Shown piece after piece: positions 1 through 13,583 of a DNA stretch of 64,000 nucleotides. The notes under the pieces are model-generated. The model saw only the letters and a program-made list of their open reading frames with translations. It was not told the DNA's origin and made no database searches. A program made the position numbers and the translations under genes. Source of the DNA: Alkalilimnicola ehrlichii (GTDB taxonomy: Bacteria > Pseudomonadota > Gammaproteobacteria > Nitrococcales > AK92); assembly GCF_003399765.1 (NCBI RefSeq), contig NZ_NFZV01000013.1, forward strand, positions 62,001 through 126,000, given 5' to 3'. Each line of letters begins with the position of its first letter. The stretch's first letter is position 1.

Positions 1-367
1 TGGCGGGGCACGTTATCGTTGGCGATCATGCGATTCTGGGCGGTTTTTCGTTAGTACACCAATTCTGTCGGATTGGAGCGTATAGTTTCTCCGGCTTCGG
101 TAGCGCTATTAATCGCGACGTTCCTCCTTACGTGATGGTTTCCGGTCAGATGGCTGCGCCGCACGGGATTAATTCGGAAGGGTTGCGTCGTCACGGCAAA
201 GCGCAGAAGTCATCCGGGCGTTAAAACGAGCTTATAAGACCCTCTACAAATCCGGCTTGCGCCTTGAGCAGGCCAAAAGCAGCCTGCGCGACATGGCGGG
301 CGATACCGAAGAGGTGAGCTTGCTGGTCGAGTTCCTCGAGCAAAGTGAGCGCGGCATCGTTCGCTGA
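1..367 (+). CDS. lpxA: UDP-N-acetylglucosamine acyltransferase LpxA, 3' part, apparent frameshift
   Basis: This is the C-terminal part of LpxA, which puts the first acyl chain on UDP-GlcNAc in lipid A synthesis. The visible part has the late hexapeptide-repeat helix segment ([13 protein letters not shown], then [13 protein letters not shown]) and the family C-terminal helices ([16 protein letters not shown]). The frame breaks at 198-200: an AAA run must be AAAA for the two halves to join, otherwise a stop comes at 222-224. The true stop is at 365-367. lpxB follows, as in the usual fabZ-lpxA-lpxB order. LpxA is essential in nearly all Gram-negatives, so the break is probably a sequence error. 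The 5' end lies outside the window. Confidence 0.9.
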
Positions 368-459
368 CGTTAGCGACAACTTTCGGCAACGGGCAACTCC
401 GGGTTTGCGATGCCCCCTGCAGGGCCGGTTGTTTGTCGCACGGTATTAATAATCTTCAA

Positions 460-483
460 GGCCCCGACGTTTTCGTTGGGGCC
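460..483 (+). terminator. Hairpin between lpxA and lpxB
   Basis: A 10-bp stem (460-469 with 474-483, two G-T pairs) closes a TTTT loop and is followed by a T-rich GTGTTTATTT. It resembles a weak intrinsic terminator or attenuator in the 148-base lpxA-lpxB gap. Readthrough into lpxB would still be expected. Confidence 0.5.
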
Positions 484-515
484 GTGTTTATTTCCTGTAC
501 GGCCAAGGAAGATTC

Positions 516-1646
516 ATGCGTATCGCGGTAGTAGCCGGCGAGTTGTCCGGCGATTTGCTTGGCGCCGGTTTGATTCGCGCGTTGAAGCGTCGTTATCCCG
601 ACGCGCATTTCGAAGGCATTGGGGGGCCGGGGATGGCGAGCCAGGGGTTCGACAGCCTCTATCCCCTCGAAACGCTCTCGGTGATGGGGCTGACCGAGGT
701 TTTGGCCCACCTGCCGCGGTTGCTTAAGCTGCGCCGGAGTTTGATCGAGCGCTGGAAAGCCGAGCCGCCCGATGTTTTTATCGGCATTGATGCCCCCGAC
801 TTCAATTTGGGGTTGGAAGAGCAGTTACGGCAAGCTGGCATCAAAACCGTTCATTACGTAAGCCCTACCGTTTGGGCCTGGCGGCAGGGGCGCATTCGCA
901 AGATTAAACGTGCCGTCGATTTAATGTTGACCGTGTTTCCCTTTGAAGCCGATTTTTATCGACAACACGACGTTCCCGTGCGCTTTGTCGGGCATACGGC
1001 GGCGGATCGCTTTCCTTTAGAGCACGATGTGGAACGCGCGCGCGGTAAGTTGGCCATCGAAGGGAACGACCCTGTTATCGCTATCCTGCCGGGTAGTCGA
1101 GTCAGTGAAGTCAGTCGCTTAGGGCCCGTATTTGCAGAAGCGGCGAGTCGGCTTGCGGAACGTTTTCCGGCGGCACGATTCATCGCGCCGATGGCGACCG
1201 AGCAAGTTGGGACATTGTTTGCGAAGCAGCTCGCGCAACTGAATCTGACGGACCGGGTTCGTTGTCTGAAAGGGCGCTCCGAACTCGCCATGGGCGCTGC
1301 GGACGTTGTGCTGTCGGCGTCCGGCACCGCCACGTTAGAAGCGATGCTGTTAAAACGGCCGACGGTGGTCGGTTATATTGTCTCGCCAGTCAGCTATTGG
1401 TTGTTCCGGATGATGATTAAGGTCGATCGTATTGCGATGCCGAACCTGTTGGCTGGCGAAGAGTTAATGCCAGAGTTCATTCAGGGGCGGGCGACGCCGG
1501 TTGCGTTAGCCGAGGCGGTGGCCGCTTTGCTTAACAATCCGGACAACGCGGCGGCGCGGCGGGCACGCTGTCTTGAAATTCACAAGGAGTTGCGGCAGCA
1601 GGCCGACGAGGCCGCAGCGGAGGCGATCGCCGAGTGTTTGCTCTAG
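516..1646 (+). CDS. lpxB: Lipid-A-disaccharide synthase LpxB
   Basis: LpxB joins UDP-2,3-diacylglucosamine and lipid X into the lipid A disaccharide at the inner membrane. The 376 residues match the usual length of about 380. The N-terminal AGELSGD motif (residues 7-13), [18 protein letters not shown] and the central LPGSR are characteristic of the GT19 fold. The ATG at 516 follows an AAGGA ribosome-binding site. The 3' end overlaps rnhB by 13 bases, so the two are probably co-transcribed. Confidence 0.97.
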   Translation: MRIAVVAGELSGDLLGAGLIRALKRRYPDAHFEGIGGPGMASQGFDSLYPLETLSVMGLTEVLAHLPRLLKLRRSLIERWKAEPPDVFIGIDAPDFNLGLEEQLRQAGIKTVHYVSPTVWAWRQGRIRKIKRAVDLMLTVFPFEADFYRQHDVPVRFVGHTAADRFPLEHDVERARGKLAIEGNDPVIAILPGSRVSEVSRLGPVFAEAASRLAERFPAARFIAPMATEQVGTLFAKQLAQLNLTDRVRCLKGRSELAMGAADVVLSASGTATLEAMLLKRPTVVGYIVSPVSYWLFRMMIKVDRIAMPNLLAGEELMPEFIQGRATPVALAEAVAALLNNPDNAAARRARCLEIHKELRQQADEAAAEAIAECLL

Positions 1647-2245
1647 ATCAGTTGGAATTAGGTTTTTCCGCGAACGCGGCCCGCATATGCGGGGTCGACG
1701 AAGCAGGCCGTGGCCCGTTAGCTGGACCGGTGGTGGCCGCTGCAGTCATACTGGACCCGGCGCATCCTATCGCTGGGGTGGCAGATTCCAAAACCTTACG
1801 TGCGAACGATAGAGCCTTGCTTTGCGAGCGCATTCAGGAAAATGCGTTAGCGTGGGCAGTGGGTCGTGCCGAGGTTGAGGAGATCGATCGGATCAATATT
1901 CTACAGGCCACCCTGTTAGCGATGCGACGTGCGGTAGACGGCTTAGACGTTCGCCCCGAGCACGCCTTGATCGACGGTAACCGTTGTCCAACGTTGGCAT
2001 GCGCTGCAACCGCGATCGTTGGCGGAGACCGCAAGGTGGCGGCCATTTCGGCGGCGTCTATCATTGCTAAGCACCTGCGCGATCAAGAAATGGAACAACT
2101 GGATGAGGCGTTTCCGGGCTATGGTTTTGCCCAGCACAAGGGTTATGGTACGGCTGCGCATATGGCGGCGCTGCAACGGCTGGGCCCCTGTGCCATTCAT
2201 CGTAAGTCGTTTCGTCCGGTTCGGGAACTGATGGTAAGTTGCTGA
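1634..2245 (+). CDS. rnhB: Ribonuclease HII
   Basis: RNase HII cuts the RNA strand of RNA-DNA hybrids and removes single ribonucleotides from DNA. It is 203 residues long, typical of the family. The [14 protein letters not shown] motif near residue 20 carries the first two acidic catalytic residues, and the later ALIDGN and SIIAK segments are conserved. It starts with GTG inside the end of lpxB. It lies between lpxB and dnaE, the standard order in gammaproteobacteria. Confidence 0.96.
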   Translation: MFALDQLELGFSANAARICGVDEAGRGPLAGPVVAAAVILDPAHPIAGVADSKTLRANDRALLCERIQENALAWAVGRAEVEEIDRINILQATLLAMRRAVDGLDVRPEHALIDGNRCPTLACAATAIVGGDRKVAAISAASIIAKHLRDQEMEQLDEAFPGYGFAQHKGYGTAAHMAALQRLGPCAIHRKSFRPVRELMVSC

Positions 2246-2333
2246 ATTAAGGTGCCTGGCACAGCTTGCGATAGGCGCTGCCTGCCGGGTTTCTTCCGCA
2301 GTAATTTGCTACTAGCCAATTGAGTGGCCATCG

Positions 2334-5300
2334 ATGAGCGTTAGCTTCGTACATCTTCACCTGCACACTGAATACTCGCTTTCCGACGGCATTGTCCGTA
2401 TCAAGCCGCTGATCAAAGCGGCGGTTGACGCGGGAATGCCGGCGCTCGCGGTTACCGACCAAGGTAACTTGTTTGGGATGGTGAAGTTCTATGGGGCAGC
2501 GATAGCCGCCGGCATTAAGCCGATTATCGGCGCCGACGTGTGGGTGGAGGATGACGGCAGTCCCGAGCAGCGTTCCCGCCTTGTGTTGTTGTGCCGCGAT
2601 GTCGAAGGCTACAAAGCCCTTAGCCGTTTGCTCAGCCGGAGTTATCTGGACGGACAGCAGCAAGGCCTGCCGGTCATCGCGCGAACATGGCTCGAGAATG
2701 ATTGTGCGGGACTGATCGCGTTGGCCGGTAAGGAAAGCGAGCTTGGTCGTCTGTTGCTGGGCGGCGATATAAACGCGGTGGACGGCGCGCTAGCATATTG
2801 GCAGGAACTCTTTCCAGATGCCTTATATCTTGAGGTTCAGCGGACAGGGCGGCTGGGCGACGAGGATCACCTGCACGCCGCAGTCGAGATGTCGGCTCGC
2901 ACCGGGGTGCCGGTTGTAGCGAGCAACGACGTTCGGTTTCTCACGGCCTCCGAGTTCGAGGCCCACGAGGCACGCGTCTGTATTCATGACGGTCGAACGC
3001 TGGACGACAACAAGCGCCCTCGCCGGTACAGCGAAGAGCAATATTTGCGTACCCAGGAGGAGATGGCGGAACTCTTTGCCGACTTGCCGGAAGCGCTGGA
3101 GAATACGATTGAGGTTGCCCGCCGGTGTAATCTTGAGCTAACCCTCGGCGAGAACTTCTTACCTGATTTCCCTATTCCCGAAGGGATGACCATCGATGAG
3201 TATCTGCAACAGCAGTCTCATGAAGGCTTGGATGAGCGCTTAGAGGTTTTGGTTGCCGCCGACGATCCCGACCGCGAAGAGAAGATAAAGGAGTATCGCG
3301 CGCGGTTGGATCGCGAGTTGGACGTCATTATCCAGATGGGTTTTCCCGGCTACTTTCTGATCGTAGCCGACTTTATCCAATGGGCGAAAGATAACGACAT
3401 ACCAGTAGGCCCAGGGCGCGGTTCCGGTGCGGGCTCCTTAGTCGCTTACGCGCTCAAGATTACCGATTTAGATCCATTAGCTTACGACCTTCTCTTTGAG
3501 CGCTTTCTTAACCCCGAGCGGGTATCCATGCCCGACTTCGATGTCGACTTCTGCATGGAAGGGCGCGATCGGGTTATCGACTACGTAGCGCAAAAATACG
3601 GCCGCGAGAAGGTTTCTCAGATCGCCACCCACGGCACCATGGCGGCGAAAGCGGTGGTTCGCGATGTGGGGCGAGTGTTAGGGCATCCGTACGGTTTCGT
3701 CGATCGAATTGCCAAGCTCGTTCCGTTCGAACTCGGGATGACGCTGGATAAAGCGTTAGAGCAAGAAGAAGAGCTGCGTAACCTTTACAACGAGGACGAG
3801 GAGGTCAAAGCGCTTCTCGATATGGCCCGCGCCCTCGAAGGTATGACACGTAATGTCGGTAAGCACGCCGGCGGCGTGGTCATCGCACCGACGGAACTGA
3901 CCGACTTTTCGCCTTTATTCTGCGAGCCCGGTGGGCAAGGTTTGGCGACCCAGTACGACAAGGACGACGTCGAGGCTGTCGGTCTGGTTAAGTTCGACTT
4001 TTTGGGGCTGCGTACGCTGACCATTATCGATTGGACGGTGCAAGCGGTTAACCGGATGCGGCGAGAGCGCGGCGAGGAGCCGCTGGATATCTCCCGGATT
4101 CCACTCGATGACGAAGCCAGCTTCGATCTGCTCAAACGCTACGCGACCACGGCTGTCTTCCAGCTGGAGTCGCGGGGTATGAAGGATCTTATCAAGCGGC
4201 TGCAGCCGGATAGTTTCGAGGATATCGTTGCGTTAGTGGCCTTGTTTCGTCCCGGGCCCTTGCAATCGGGGATGGTGGACGATTTCATCGACCGTAAGCA
4301 TGGCCGCGCCGAGGTTGCTTATCCCACACCCGAGCTCCATCACGATGACCTAGAGCCAATCCTGAAGCCGACCTACGGTGTCATTCTCTATCAGGAGCAG
4401 GTGCAGCGTATCGCGCAGGTTCTCGGCGGCTACTCACTCGGGGGCGCCGACCTGTTGCGGCGAGCAATGGGGAAAAAGAAACCCGAGGAAATGGCCAAGC
4501 AGCGGCAAATTTTCCTAGAGGGCGCGAAGAAGAACGGCCTGACCGAGGAGCATGCCGGCGGCATCTTCGATTTGATGGAAAAATTCGCCGGCTACGGTTT
4601 CAATAAATCGCACTCCGCTGCTTACGCGTTACTGTCGTATCAAACGGCGTGGTTGAAAGCCCATTATCCGGCCCCGTTTATGGCTGCCGTGTTGTCTTCG
4701 GATATGGATAACACCGATAAGGTCGTAACGCTCATCGAAGAGTGCCGGGAGCAGAAGTTAAGGGTAGAGCCGCCTAATGTTAATCGTTCGAACTACGCGT
4801 TCCGCGCGAGCGACGAACGTACGATTATCTACGGTTTAGGTGCGGTCAAAGGCGTTGGTCGGTCCGCTTTGGAGGCCTTGATCGAAGAGCGCGATGACAA
4901 TGGGCCGTATAAAGATATATTCGATCTGTGCCGGCGGGCTGACCTGCGTAAAGTGAATCGACGAGTGCTGGAAGCCTTGATTCGTGCCGGTTGCTTCGAT
5001 GAGTTGGCTCCGAACAGGGCGAGTTGTATGGCGACGTTGCCGCAAGCCCTGCAAGCGGCCGATCAGCAATCGAAAGCTATGGCGGCGGGCCAAAACGATA
5101 TGTTTGGGTTGCTCGGAGACGGGGCACCGGTAGCGATTCCGCAGGAGCTGGTCGAAGTTGACGAGTGGGACGAGGCCGAGCGCCTGACCGCTGAGAAGGA
5201 AACGCTCGGGCTCTATCTTACCGGGCATCCTATCGACCGCTACGAGCGCGAGTTGGCGGCGGTAGTGACCGGCAAGATCGCCAGCGTTTTAGCGTCCGCA

Positions 5301-5855
5301 CCGACGCCGACGGAGTCTACGCCCCAGCGCGGTCGACGTAATAACGGCAAGACTGTGACCGTGGCGGGGTTGGTGGTCGCTATGCGAACCCGAAATACGC
5401 AAAGCGGTGGTCGAATGGCTTTCCTGACGCTTGACGATCGCAGTGCGCGTATCGACGTGACTATTTTTCCGGAAGCTTTTCAACGCTATCGGCATCTGAT
5501 TAGTCCGGATAGTTTGTTGTTGGTGGAAGGCAGCTTGGATTACGATGATTTCATTGGCGGTCACCGCGTCAGTGCGGAGAAGCTGCTGGATATCAGCGAA
5601 GTTCGCGATGCCTATGCTAAGCGGTTGGTCGTGAAGGTTAATCAGAAGCAGGCCGGCAATGGGTTCATGGCGGCGTTTCAGCAAACCTTGTCGGCTTACC
5701 GCGAAGGGCAGTGTCCGGTATGGGTGGAATACTATAATGAATCGGCGAAAGCGGTTTTGCGGCTCGGCGAAGAGTGGCGCGTCAAACCGAGCGACGAACT
5801 CATTAAACGCTTGAACAGCCTTGCCGAGCCGGGGGCGGTTCGGGTGGAGTATTAG
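2334..5855 (+). CDS. dnaE: DNA polymerase III alpha subunit
   Basis: This is the catalytic subunit of the replicative polymerase. Its 1173 residues fit DnaE1. The N-terminal PHP domain opens with FVHLHLHTEYSLSDG. The polymerase core has GPGRGSGAGS and the catalytic-aspartate motif PDFDVDFC. The C-terminal half has helix-hairpin-helix and OB-fold segments (VTVAGLVVAMRTRNTQSGG). The reading frame is intact over 3.5 kb. Start ATG 2334 follows an 88-base gap after rnhB. Confidence 0.98.
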   Translation: MSVSFVHLHLHTEYSLSDGIVRIKPLIKAAVDAGMPALAVTDQGNLFGMVKFYGAAIAAGIKPIIGADVWVEDDGSPEQRSRLVLLCRDVEGYKALSRLLSRSYLDGQQQGLPVIARTWLENDCAGLIALAGKESELGRLLLGGDINAVDGALAYWQELFPDALYLEVQRTGRLGDEDHLHAAVEMSARTGVPVVASNDVRFLTASEFEAHEARVCIHDGRTLDDNKRPRRYSEEQYLRTQEEMAELFADLPEALENTIEVARRCNLELTLGENFLPDFPIPEGMTIDEYLQQQSHEGLDERLEVLVAADDPDREEKIKEYRARLDRELDVIIQMGFPGYFLIVADFIQWAKDNDIPVGPGRGSGAGSLVAYALKITDLDPLAYDLLFERFLNPERVSMPDFDVDFCMEGRDRVIDYVAQKYGREKVSQIATHGTMAAKAVVRDVGRVLGHPYGFVDRIAKLVPFELGMTLDKALEQEEELRNLYNEDEEVKALLDMARALEGMTRNVGKHAGGVVIAPTELTDFSPLFCEPGGQGLATQYDKDDVEAVGLVKFDFLGLRTLTIIDWTVQAVNRMRRERGEEPLDISRIPLDDEASFDLLKRYATTAVFQLESRGMKDLIKRLQPDSFEDIVALVALFRPGPLQSGMVDDFIDRKHGRAEVAYPTPELHHDDLEPILKPTYGVILYQEQVQRIAQVLGGYSLGGADLLRRAMGKKKPEEMAKQRQIFLEGAKKNGLTEEHAGGIFDLMEKFAGYGFNKSHSAAYALLSYQTAWLKAHYPAPFMAAVLSSDMDNTDKVVTLIEECREQKLRVEPPNVNRSNYAFRASDERTIIYGLGAVKGVGRSALEALIEERDDNGPYKDIFDLCRRADLRKVNRRVLEALIRAGCFDELAPNRASCMATLPQALQAADQQSKAMAAGQNDMFGLLGDGAPVAIPQELVEVDEWDEAERLTAEKETLGLYLTGHPIDRYERELAAVVTGKIASVLASAPTPTESTPQRGRRNNGKTVTVAGLVVAMRTRNTQSGGRMAFLTLDDRSARIDVTIFPEAFQRYRHLISPDSLLLVEGSLDYDDFIGGHRVSAEKLLDISEVRDAYAKRLVVKVNQKQAGNGFMAAFQQTLSAYREGQCPVWVEYYNESAKAVLRLGEEWRVKPSDELIKRLNSLAEPGAVRVEY

Positions 5856-6082
5856 CTAGGGGTTAAATTCCGCGCGCGGACTTTTTATTGGCTGAGCGGG
5901 CGCTACGTATCTACGCCGCACGGTGGCAATGCGCGGGAATAAGCCAACAGTTGTCCGGCGCTTATGGTTGCTGTCCCCGTTTTAGGGCGAAAACGAAACC
6001 GCGCCGGGTAATTTAATTACCATGTTGAGTAATACGTGCTTGCCAGCGCCGACATCTGTCGTTAGTGTACTGCGCCAACGGT

Positions 6083-6110
6083 TTTACATTGCCCCTGTTC
6101 GCAATAGATT
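6083..6110 (+). promoter_or_regulatory. Candidate sigma-70 promoter for accA in the dnaE-accA gap
   Basis: The 319-base gap 5856-6174 holds no gene. A TTTACA box (6083-6088) and a TAGATT box (6105-6110) are 16 bases apart. This would put the transcript start about 60 bases before accA. Just after dnaE, the palindrome TCCGCGCGCGGA (5869-5880) is followed by CTTTTT and may be a weak dnaE terminator. Both readings rest on motif inspection only. Confidence 0.35.
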
Positions 6111-6174
6111 CGCCTGGGCGAGTGGATTGGGAACCGGAGCGGCAGCGGTCGAACGGAGAACAGTGTAGATAATC

Positions 6175-7131
6175 ATGAGTCTCAACTTTTTAGAATTTGA
6201 GCGTCCGATCGCGGAACTCGAAGCGAAGCTCGACGAGTTACGCTTTGTAGGCGATGATAATCACCTCAATATTTCAGAGGAAATCAATCGCTTGCAGGCG
6301 AAAAGCCGGCAATTGACGGAGCAGATTTTTTCTTCTCTCGATGCCTGGCAGATCTCTCAGCTAGCACGGCATCCGCAGCGTCCCTACACCATGGACTATG
6401 TGACGCGGATCTTTACCGAATTCGAAGAATTACACGGTGATCGCGCGTATGCGGACGATCAGGCCATTATCGGCGGCGTCGCCCGCTTGGACGGTTTGCC
6501 CGTTATGGTTATCGGGCATCAAAAAGGCCGGGATACTAAAGAAAAGATTCGCCGCAATTTCGGTATGCCAAGGCCGGAAGGTTATCGTAAAGCGTTGCGG
6601 TTAATGGAAATGGCCGAGCGATTCAAGTTGCCGGTGTTGACCTTTATCGATACGCCCGGCGCTTATCCCGGTGTCGGCGCGGAAGAGCGCGGGCAGAGCG
6701 AGGCGATTGCACGCAACCTATTGGTGATGTCCAAGTTGCGGACGCCTATCGTTTGTACGGTAATCGGCGAAGGCGGATCCGGTGGCGCGCTCGCCATTGG
6801 GGTCGGCGACCGGGTATTAATGCTGAGTTACAGTACCTATTCGGTTATTTCCCCCGAAGGTTGCGCTTCTATTCTTTGGAAAAGCGCGGACCGGGCAGCG
6901 GATGCGGCGGAGGCGATGGGTATTACGGCGCCGCGCTTGAAGTCGTTAGGCCTGGTCGATGACGTTATTGAGGAGCCCCTGGGCGGCGCCCACCGCGATG
7001 TCGATGTGATGGCCGAACGCCTGAAGAACAGCTTGTTAGAGCAGTTGTCCGGTTTGAATACGACACCGGTTAACGCGCTGCTCGATCAACGCTATCAGCG
7101 TTTGATGAGTTTCGGTAACTTTAAAGACTGA
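6175..7131 (+). CDS. accA: Acetyl-CoA carboxylase carboxyltransferase subunit alpha
   Basis: AccA pairs with AccD to move the carboxyl group from biotin-BCCP to acetyl-CoA, the first step of fatty-acid synthesis. Its 318 residues match the family. Visible features are the N-terminal helical segment starting [11 protein letters not shown], then [21 protein letters not shown] and the oxyanion-hole region [12 protein letters not shown]. The next gene is tilS, a common neighbour in gammaproteobacteria. Confidence 0.98.
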   Translation: MSLNFLEFERPIAELEAKLDELRFVGDDNHLNISEEINRLQAKSRQLTEQIFSSLDAWQISQLARHPQRPYTMDYVTRIFTEFEELHGDRAYADDQAIIGGVARLDGLPVMVIGHQKGRDTKEKIRRNFGMPRPEGYRKALRLMEMAERFKLPVLTFIDTPGAYPGVGAEERGQSEAIARNLLVMSKLRTPIVCTVIGEGGSGGALAIGVGDRVLMLSYSTYSVISPEGCASILWKSADRAADAAEAMGITAPRLKSLGLVDDVIEEPLGGAHRDVDVMAERLKNSLLEQLSGLNTTPVNALLDQRYQRLMSFGNFKD

Positions 7132-7201
7132 TTGGCGCCCCGTCTAAAGGTCGGGCAATCGCAGGAGGCTATAGCGCGGCTTGCCGGCGGTGCGGCCAGA
7201 G

Positions 7202-7242
7202 GGCCGGGGTTGAAAATCCGCAAGGGTTTCTCAACCCCGGCC
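7202..7242 (+). terminator. Perfect 12-bp inverted repeat after accA
   Basis: Arms 7202-7213 and 7231-7242 are perfectly complementary around a 17-base loop, in the 155-base accA-tilS gap. No T tract follows. It is either a weak terminator or a transcript-end-stabilising hairpin. Confidence 0.5.
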
Positions 7243-7286
7243 ATCCTAATCAAACCATTCATTCATGATACGGCGGCGGTAGGTCG

Positions 7287-8606
7287 ATGGCGGCTTTTAC
7301 TAGCGCGGCACTGCAGCGGACGCTGCAACGCTATCCGTTGCCACACCGATACTGGGTTGCCTTCAGCGGCGGCCGGGACTCCCTTGCCCTCTTGCATGCA
7401 CTGAGTAAGCTGCGGCCGCAGCTTGCGCCGGCGACAATCCATGCTATTCACGTCGACCATGGCCTGCAGGCAGTATCGGCGGCTTGGGCGGAGCATGCTG
7501 TTACACTCTGTAAGGCGCTACAGGTTGAGCTGACCGTGCGCCAAGTTAAGGTTCGGCCAGAGCCTGGCGAAGGAGTCGAGGCCGCCGCGCGGCGCGTTCG
7601 TTATGCGGTATTCCAGCAGGTTGTCGAGGCGGGGGATTGTTTGCTAACCGCGCATCACCGCGACGACCAAGCGGAAACGTTACTGTTGCGTTTGCTGCGT
7701 GGTAGCGGCGTTCACGGTTTGCAGGGAATGCCCGAGGAGCGCACCCTCGGGGCGGGAAGACTGCTAAGACCATTGCTTGGTTTTCCCCGGAGTGCGTTGG
7801 ATAGTTACGTCCGCGAGCAGGGATTAGAGTGGGTTGAAGACCCGAGCAATGCAGAATTGGAGGCAGACCGGAATTATCTGCGCCATGTCGTCTTGCCGAG
7901 TATGTGTAAACGCTGGCCGGCAACAACTCAGGTGCTGACCGCTACCGCCGGGCGAATGAGCGAAGCTGCCGAATTGTTGGATGAATTAGCGCAGCAGGAT
8001 TGGCAGGTAGTGCGTGCTGGTGACAGGCTTGTCGTCGAGCAGTTGCGCCGCCTGACGGATGCGCGTCAGCGTAATCTGCTGCGTTACTGGATTCGTCGCA
8101 GGGGGCTCCTGCCGCCTACCCACGCCCGTCTCGCCTCGGGGCTTGAGGCTTTGTTGACCGCGGGGGAGGATAGGCAACCCATACTGGAATGGGGAGGCGG
8201 GGCTGTGCGCCGTTATCGGCAGCATCTTTACCTAACGCCTCCGCTGTCGCCGCCGCCGAAGGGCGAGTACCGTTGGGATCTTTGCGAAGAGCTTGTCGTG
8301 TCGGGGATGGGGCGTTTACAGGCCATGCTCGGAGTGGGCGGTTTGCGCATCGATTTGCAGGGTAAGCGTCTTTGCGTTCGTTTTCGCCGAGGCGGGGAGC
8401 GTTGCCGGTTGGCGGGCGAAGGCCATAGTCGAAGCCTAAAGAAGCTGCTACAAGCGTCGGCGCTACCGCCCTGGCAGAGAGAGCGGTTGCCGCTTCTTTA
8501 TCTTGACGATACGCTAATTGCAATTGGCGATTGCTGGATTTGCGAAGGCTTTCAGGCCTCGCCGGAGAAGGACGGTATACACTTGCGCTGGGATCCTGAA
8601 GGGTGA
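7287..8606 (+). CDS. tilS: tRNA(Ile)-lysidine synthase
   Basis: TilS turns C34 of the CAU-anticodon tRNA-Ile into lysidine, so that it reads AUA. The PP-loop SGGRDS at residues 27-32 binds ATP, followed by HVDHGL and TAHHRDDQAET. The 439-residue length includes the substrate-binding and C-terminal domains usual for the gammaproteobacterial form. The ATG at 7287 lies just before the conserved start of the domain. Confidence 0.96.
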   Translation: MAAFTSAALQRTLQRYPLPHRYWVAFSGGRDSLALLHALSKLRPQLAPATIHAIHVDHGLQAVSAAWAEHAVTLCKALQVELTVRQVKVRPEPGEGVEAAARRVRYAVFQQVVEAGDCLLTAHHRDDQAETLLLRLLRGSGVHGLQGMPEERTLGAGRLLRPLLGFPRSALDSYVREQGLEWVEDPSNAELEADRNYLRHVVLPSMCKRWPATTQVLTATAGRMSEAAELLDELAQQDWQVVRAGDRLVVEQLRRLTDARQRNLLRYWIRRRGLLPPTHARLASGLEALLTAGEDRQPILEWGGGAVRRYRQHLYLTPPLSPPPKGEYRWDLCEELVVSGMGRLQAMLGVGGLRIDLQGKRLCVRFRRGGERCRLAGEGHSRSLKKLLQASALPPWQRERLPLLYLDDTLIAIGDCWICEGFQASPEKDGIHLRWDPEG

Positions 8607-8673
8607 TCGCCAATTGTGATATAACCGCCATTCTGTTAACGTTTACCCCGTCCAGAGCCCCCATACTCTCTAA

Positions 8674-10350
<1,677 letters not shown>

Positions 10351-10381
10351 CGACGACGCCCTACGAGAGGGTTAGTATCTT

Positions 10382-11233
10382 ATGTCGACTATCGACTTAT
10401 GCGGTTTCAAAGCCGGCTTAGACCAACCGTTTTTTCTGATTGCCGGCCCCTGTGTGGTCGAGTCGGAGCAATTGGCGCTGGATAGTGCCGGCGAGCTGAA
10501 AGCGATTTGCGAGCGGCTCGGTATTCCGTTTATCTACAAATCGTCTTTCGATAAAGCGAACCGCTCTTCTCATGGCAGCTTTCGCGGCCCCGGCATGGAA
10601 GAAGGGCTGCGGATTCTCGATGAGGTCCGGCGTCAGATCGGGGTGCCGGTGCTTACCGATGTGCATGAAGACACGCCGCTTGACGAAGTCGCTGCCGTCG
10701 TGGACGTGTTGCAGACGCCGGCCTTCCTTTGTCGACAGACGAACTATATCCAGAATGTCGCTCGCCAAGGTAAACCGGTCAATATCAAGAAGGGGCAATT
10801 CCTAGCTCCTTGGGATATGAAAAACGTTGTCGATAAAGCGAAAGCCGTCGGTAACGAGCAGATCATGGTCTGCGAGCGCGGCGTCTCGTTCGGCTACAAC
10901 AATCTTGTATCCGATATGCGCTCCTTAGCGGTTATGCGTAATACGCAGTGCCCTGTCGTATTCGACGCCACCCACTCCGTGCAATTGCCGGGTGGGCAGG
11001 GTAGCGCTTCCGGCGGGCAGCGCGAATTCGTACCCGTACTTGCGCGGGCGGCGGTTGCTGCCGGCGTTGCCGGTCTTTTCATGGAAACCCATCCGAATCC
11101 TGAAAAAGCCCTGAGCGACGGCCCCAATGCATGGCCGTTGCCGCGGATGGAAAGCTTGCTGCAAACCTTGCAAGTGCTCGATAACGCTGTCAAAGCACAA
11201 GGTTTTCCCGAGCAGGAGCTTATGGGCGACTGA
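10382..11233 (+). CDS. kdsA: 3-deoxy-D-manno-octulosonate 8-phosphate synthase
   Basis: KdsA condenses phosphoenolpyruvate with arabinose 5-phosphate to make KDO-8-phosphate for the LPS inner core. The 283 residues carry IAGPCVVES near the N-terminus, then [17 protein letters not shown] and [13 protein letters not shown]. It sits 31 bases after pyrG. The eno product upstream in metabolism supplies its PEP, and eno is the next gene. Confidence 0.97.
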   Translation: MSTIDLCGFKAGLDQPFFLIAGPCVVESEQLALDSAGELKAICERLGIPFIYKSSFDKANRSSHGSFRGPGMEEGLRILDEVRRQIGVPVLTDVHEDTPLDEVAAVVDVLQTPAFLCRQTNYIQNVARQGKPVNIKKGQFLAPWDMKNVVDKAKAVGNEQIMVCERGVSFGYNNLVSDMRSLAVMRNTQCPVVFDATHSVQLPGGQGSASGGQREFVPVLARAAVAAGVAGLFMETHPNPEKALSDGPNAWPLPRMESLLQTLQVLDNAVKAQGFPEQELMGD

Positions 11234-11252
11234 CTAAAAGCTTAATTTATAA

Positions 11253-12548
<1,296 letters not shown>

Positions 12549-12580
12549 AGCGCTTCTAAACCGCGTTTGGCGAGCCTGGT

Positions 12581-12855
12581 ATGCGTTGGCTAGCGGTTAT
12601 TCTGGGAGTGATGCTGATACTACTTCAGTATCGCCTCTGGTTTGGCGAAGGCGTGCGCTCGAAGCGCACCGCCTTGCCGCTACCAGCGAACAATTGCGCG
12701 CGGAGAATTACGTGCTGAAAGCGCGCAACGAGGCTTTGGAAGCCGAAGTGAGCGACCTTAAAGAGGGCTTGGACGCTGTCGAAGAACGTGCTCGTAGCGA
12801 GCTGGGCATGATCAAGGACGGCGAAATTTTCTATCAAATTGTGGCCGACGAATGA
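12581..12855 (+). CDS. ftsB: Cell division protein FtsB, apparent frameshift
   Basis: FtsB is a small bitopic protein that forms the FtsQLB complex of the divisome. From ATG 12581 the frame gives a single membrane helix ([20 protein letters not shown]) and FGEG. It then runs out of register. Restoring one G at about 12653 continues into the coiled coil ([16 protein letters not shown]) and the conserved end [15 protein letters not shown]. The second half by itself reads from a TTG at 12586 in the wrong frame for its first 23 residues. The stop overlaps ispD. The eno-ftsB-ispD-ispF order is classic. A one-base sequence loss is the likeliest cause. Confidence 0.9.
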
Positions 12856-13583
12856 GTAGTGTTGCCGTCCCAAGGATTTGGGCCGTTTTGCCTGCCGCAG
12901 GCGTAGGCCGGCGCATGGGGGCGGAGCTTCCAAAGCAGTATTTGCCGCTGCTCGGCGAACCCGTCATCTGCCGAACGCTAAGCTGTTTGCTGGGGCACTC
13001 CGCGGTTTATGGTGGCGTGATTGCTTTGGCCGAAGACGATCTGCATTGGGCTACGCTTCAGTATCAAAACGTCAAACCGTTGCACAGAGTGACGGGCGGT
13101 GCCGAGCGGCGGGACTCGGTGATGTCGGCTTTGCGCTTCCTGCTGGCGGAAGCCGATGACAGCGATTGGGTGATGGTGCACGATGCCGTACGCCCATGCG
13201 TTACTGAGCGGGAGCTTGACCGTCTCGTCGCGCGGGCGACCGCCCACGCCGCCGGCGGGCTGCTTGCCATGCCGGTACGGGATACCTTAAAACGCGAAGG
13301 TAGCCAAGGCACGGTTGCCGCTACAACCGACCGCGAAGGGTTGTGGCATGCGCTGACGCCCCAGCTGTTTCCCTTGCGTCTTCTTTACGAGGCGTTACTT
13401 GCCGTTATCGATGCCGATACCCCTGTTACCGACGAATCGCAGGCAATGGAATTGCGCGGGCACCGCCCGCTGCTAATAGAGGGTAGTGCAACGAATCTAA
13501 AGATTACCCGCCCCTCGGACCTCACCCTGGCCGAGGTTATTTTAAAAAGTTATTCATTAAGCGAGTCGGATACATGCGTATAG
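12852..13583 (+). CDS. ispD: 2-C-methyl-D-erythritol 4-phosphate cytidylyltransferase
   Basis: IspD makes CDP-methylerythritol in the MEP isoprenoid pathway. The 243 residues have the nucleotidyltransferase motif [11 protein letters not shown], then PKQYLPLLG and [11 protein letters not shown]. The ATG overlaps the ftsB stop by four bases, and the 3' end overlaps ispF by ten bases. The two MEP genes are therefore translationally coupled. Confidence 0.96.
   Translation: MSSVAVPRIWAVLPAAGVGRRMGAELPKQYLPLLGEPVICRTLSCLLGHSAVYGGVIALAEDDLHWATLQYQNVKPLHRVTGGAERRDSVMSALRFLLAEADDSDWVMVHDAVRPCVTERELDRLVARATAHAAGGLLAMPVRDTLKREGSQGTVAATTDREGLWHALTPQLFPLRLLYEALLAVIDADTPVTDESQAMELRGHRPLLIEGSATNLKITRPSDLTLAEVILKSYSLSESDTCV

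Noticed and set aside
410-727. 105-residue frame overlapping lpxB
   Set aside because: It runs out of frame through lpxB, whose own frame is clearly the real one.
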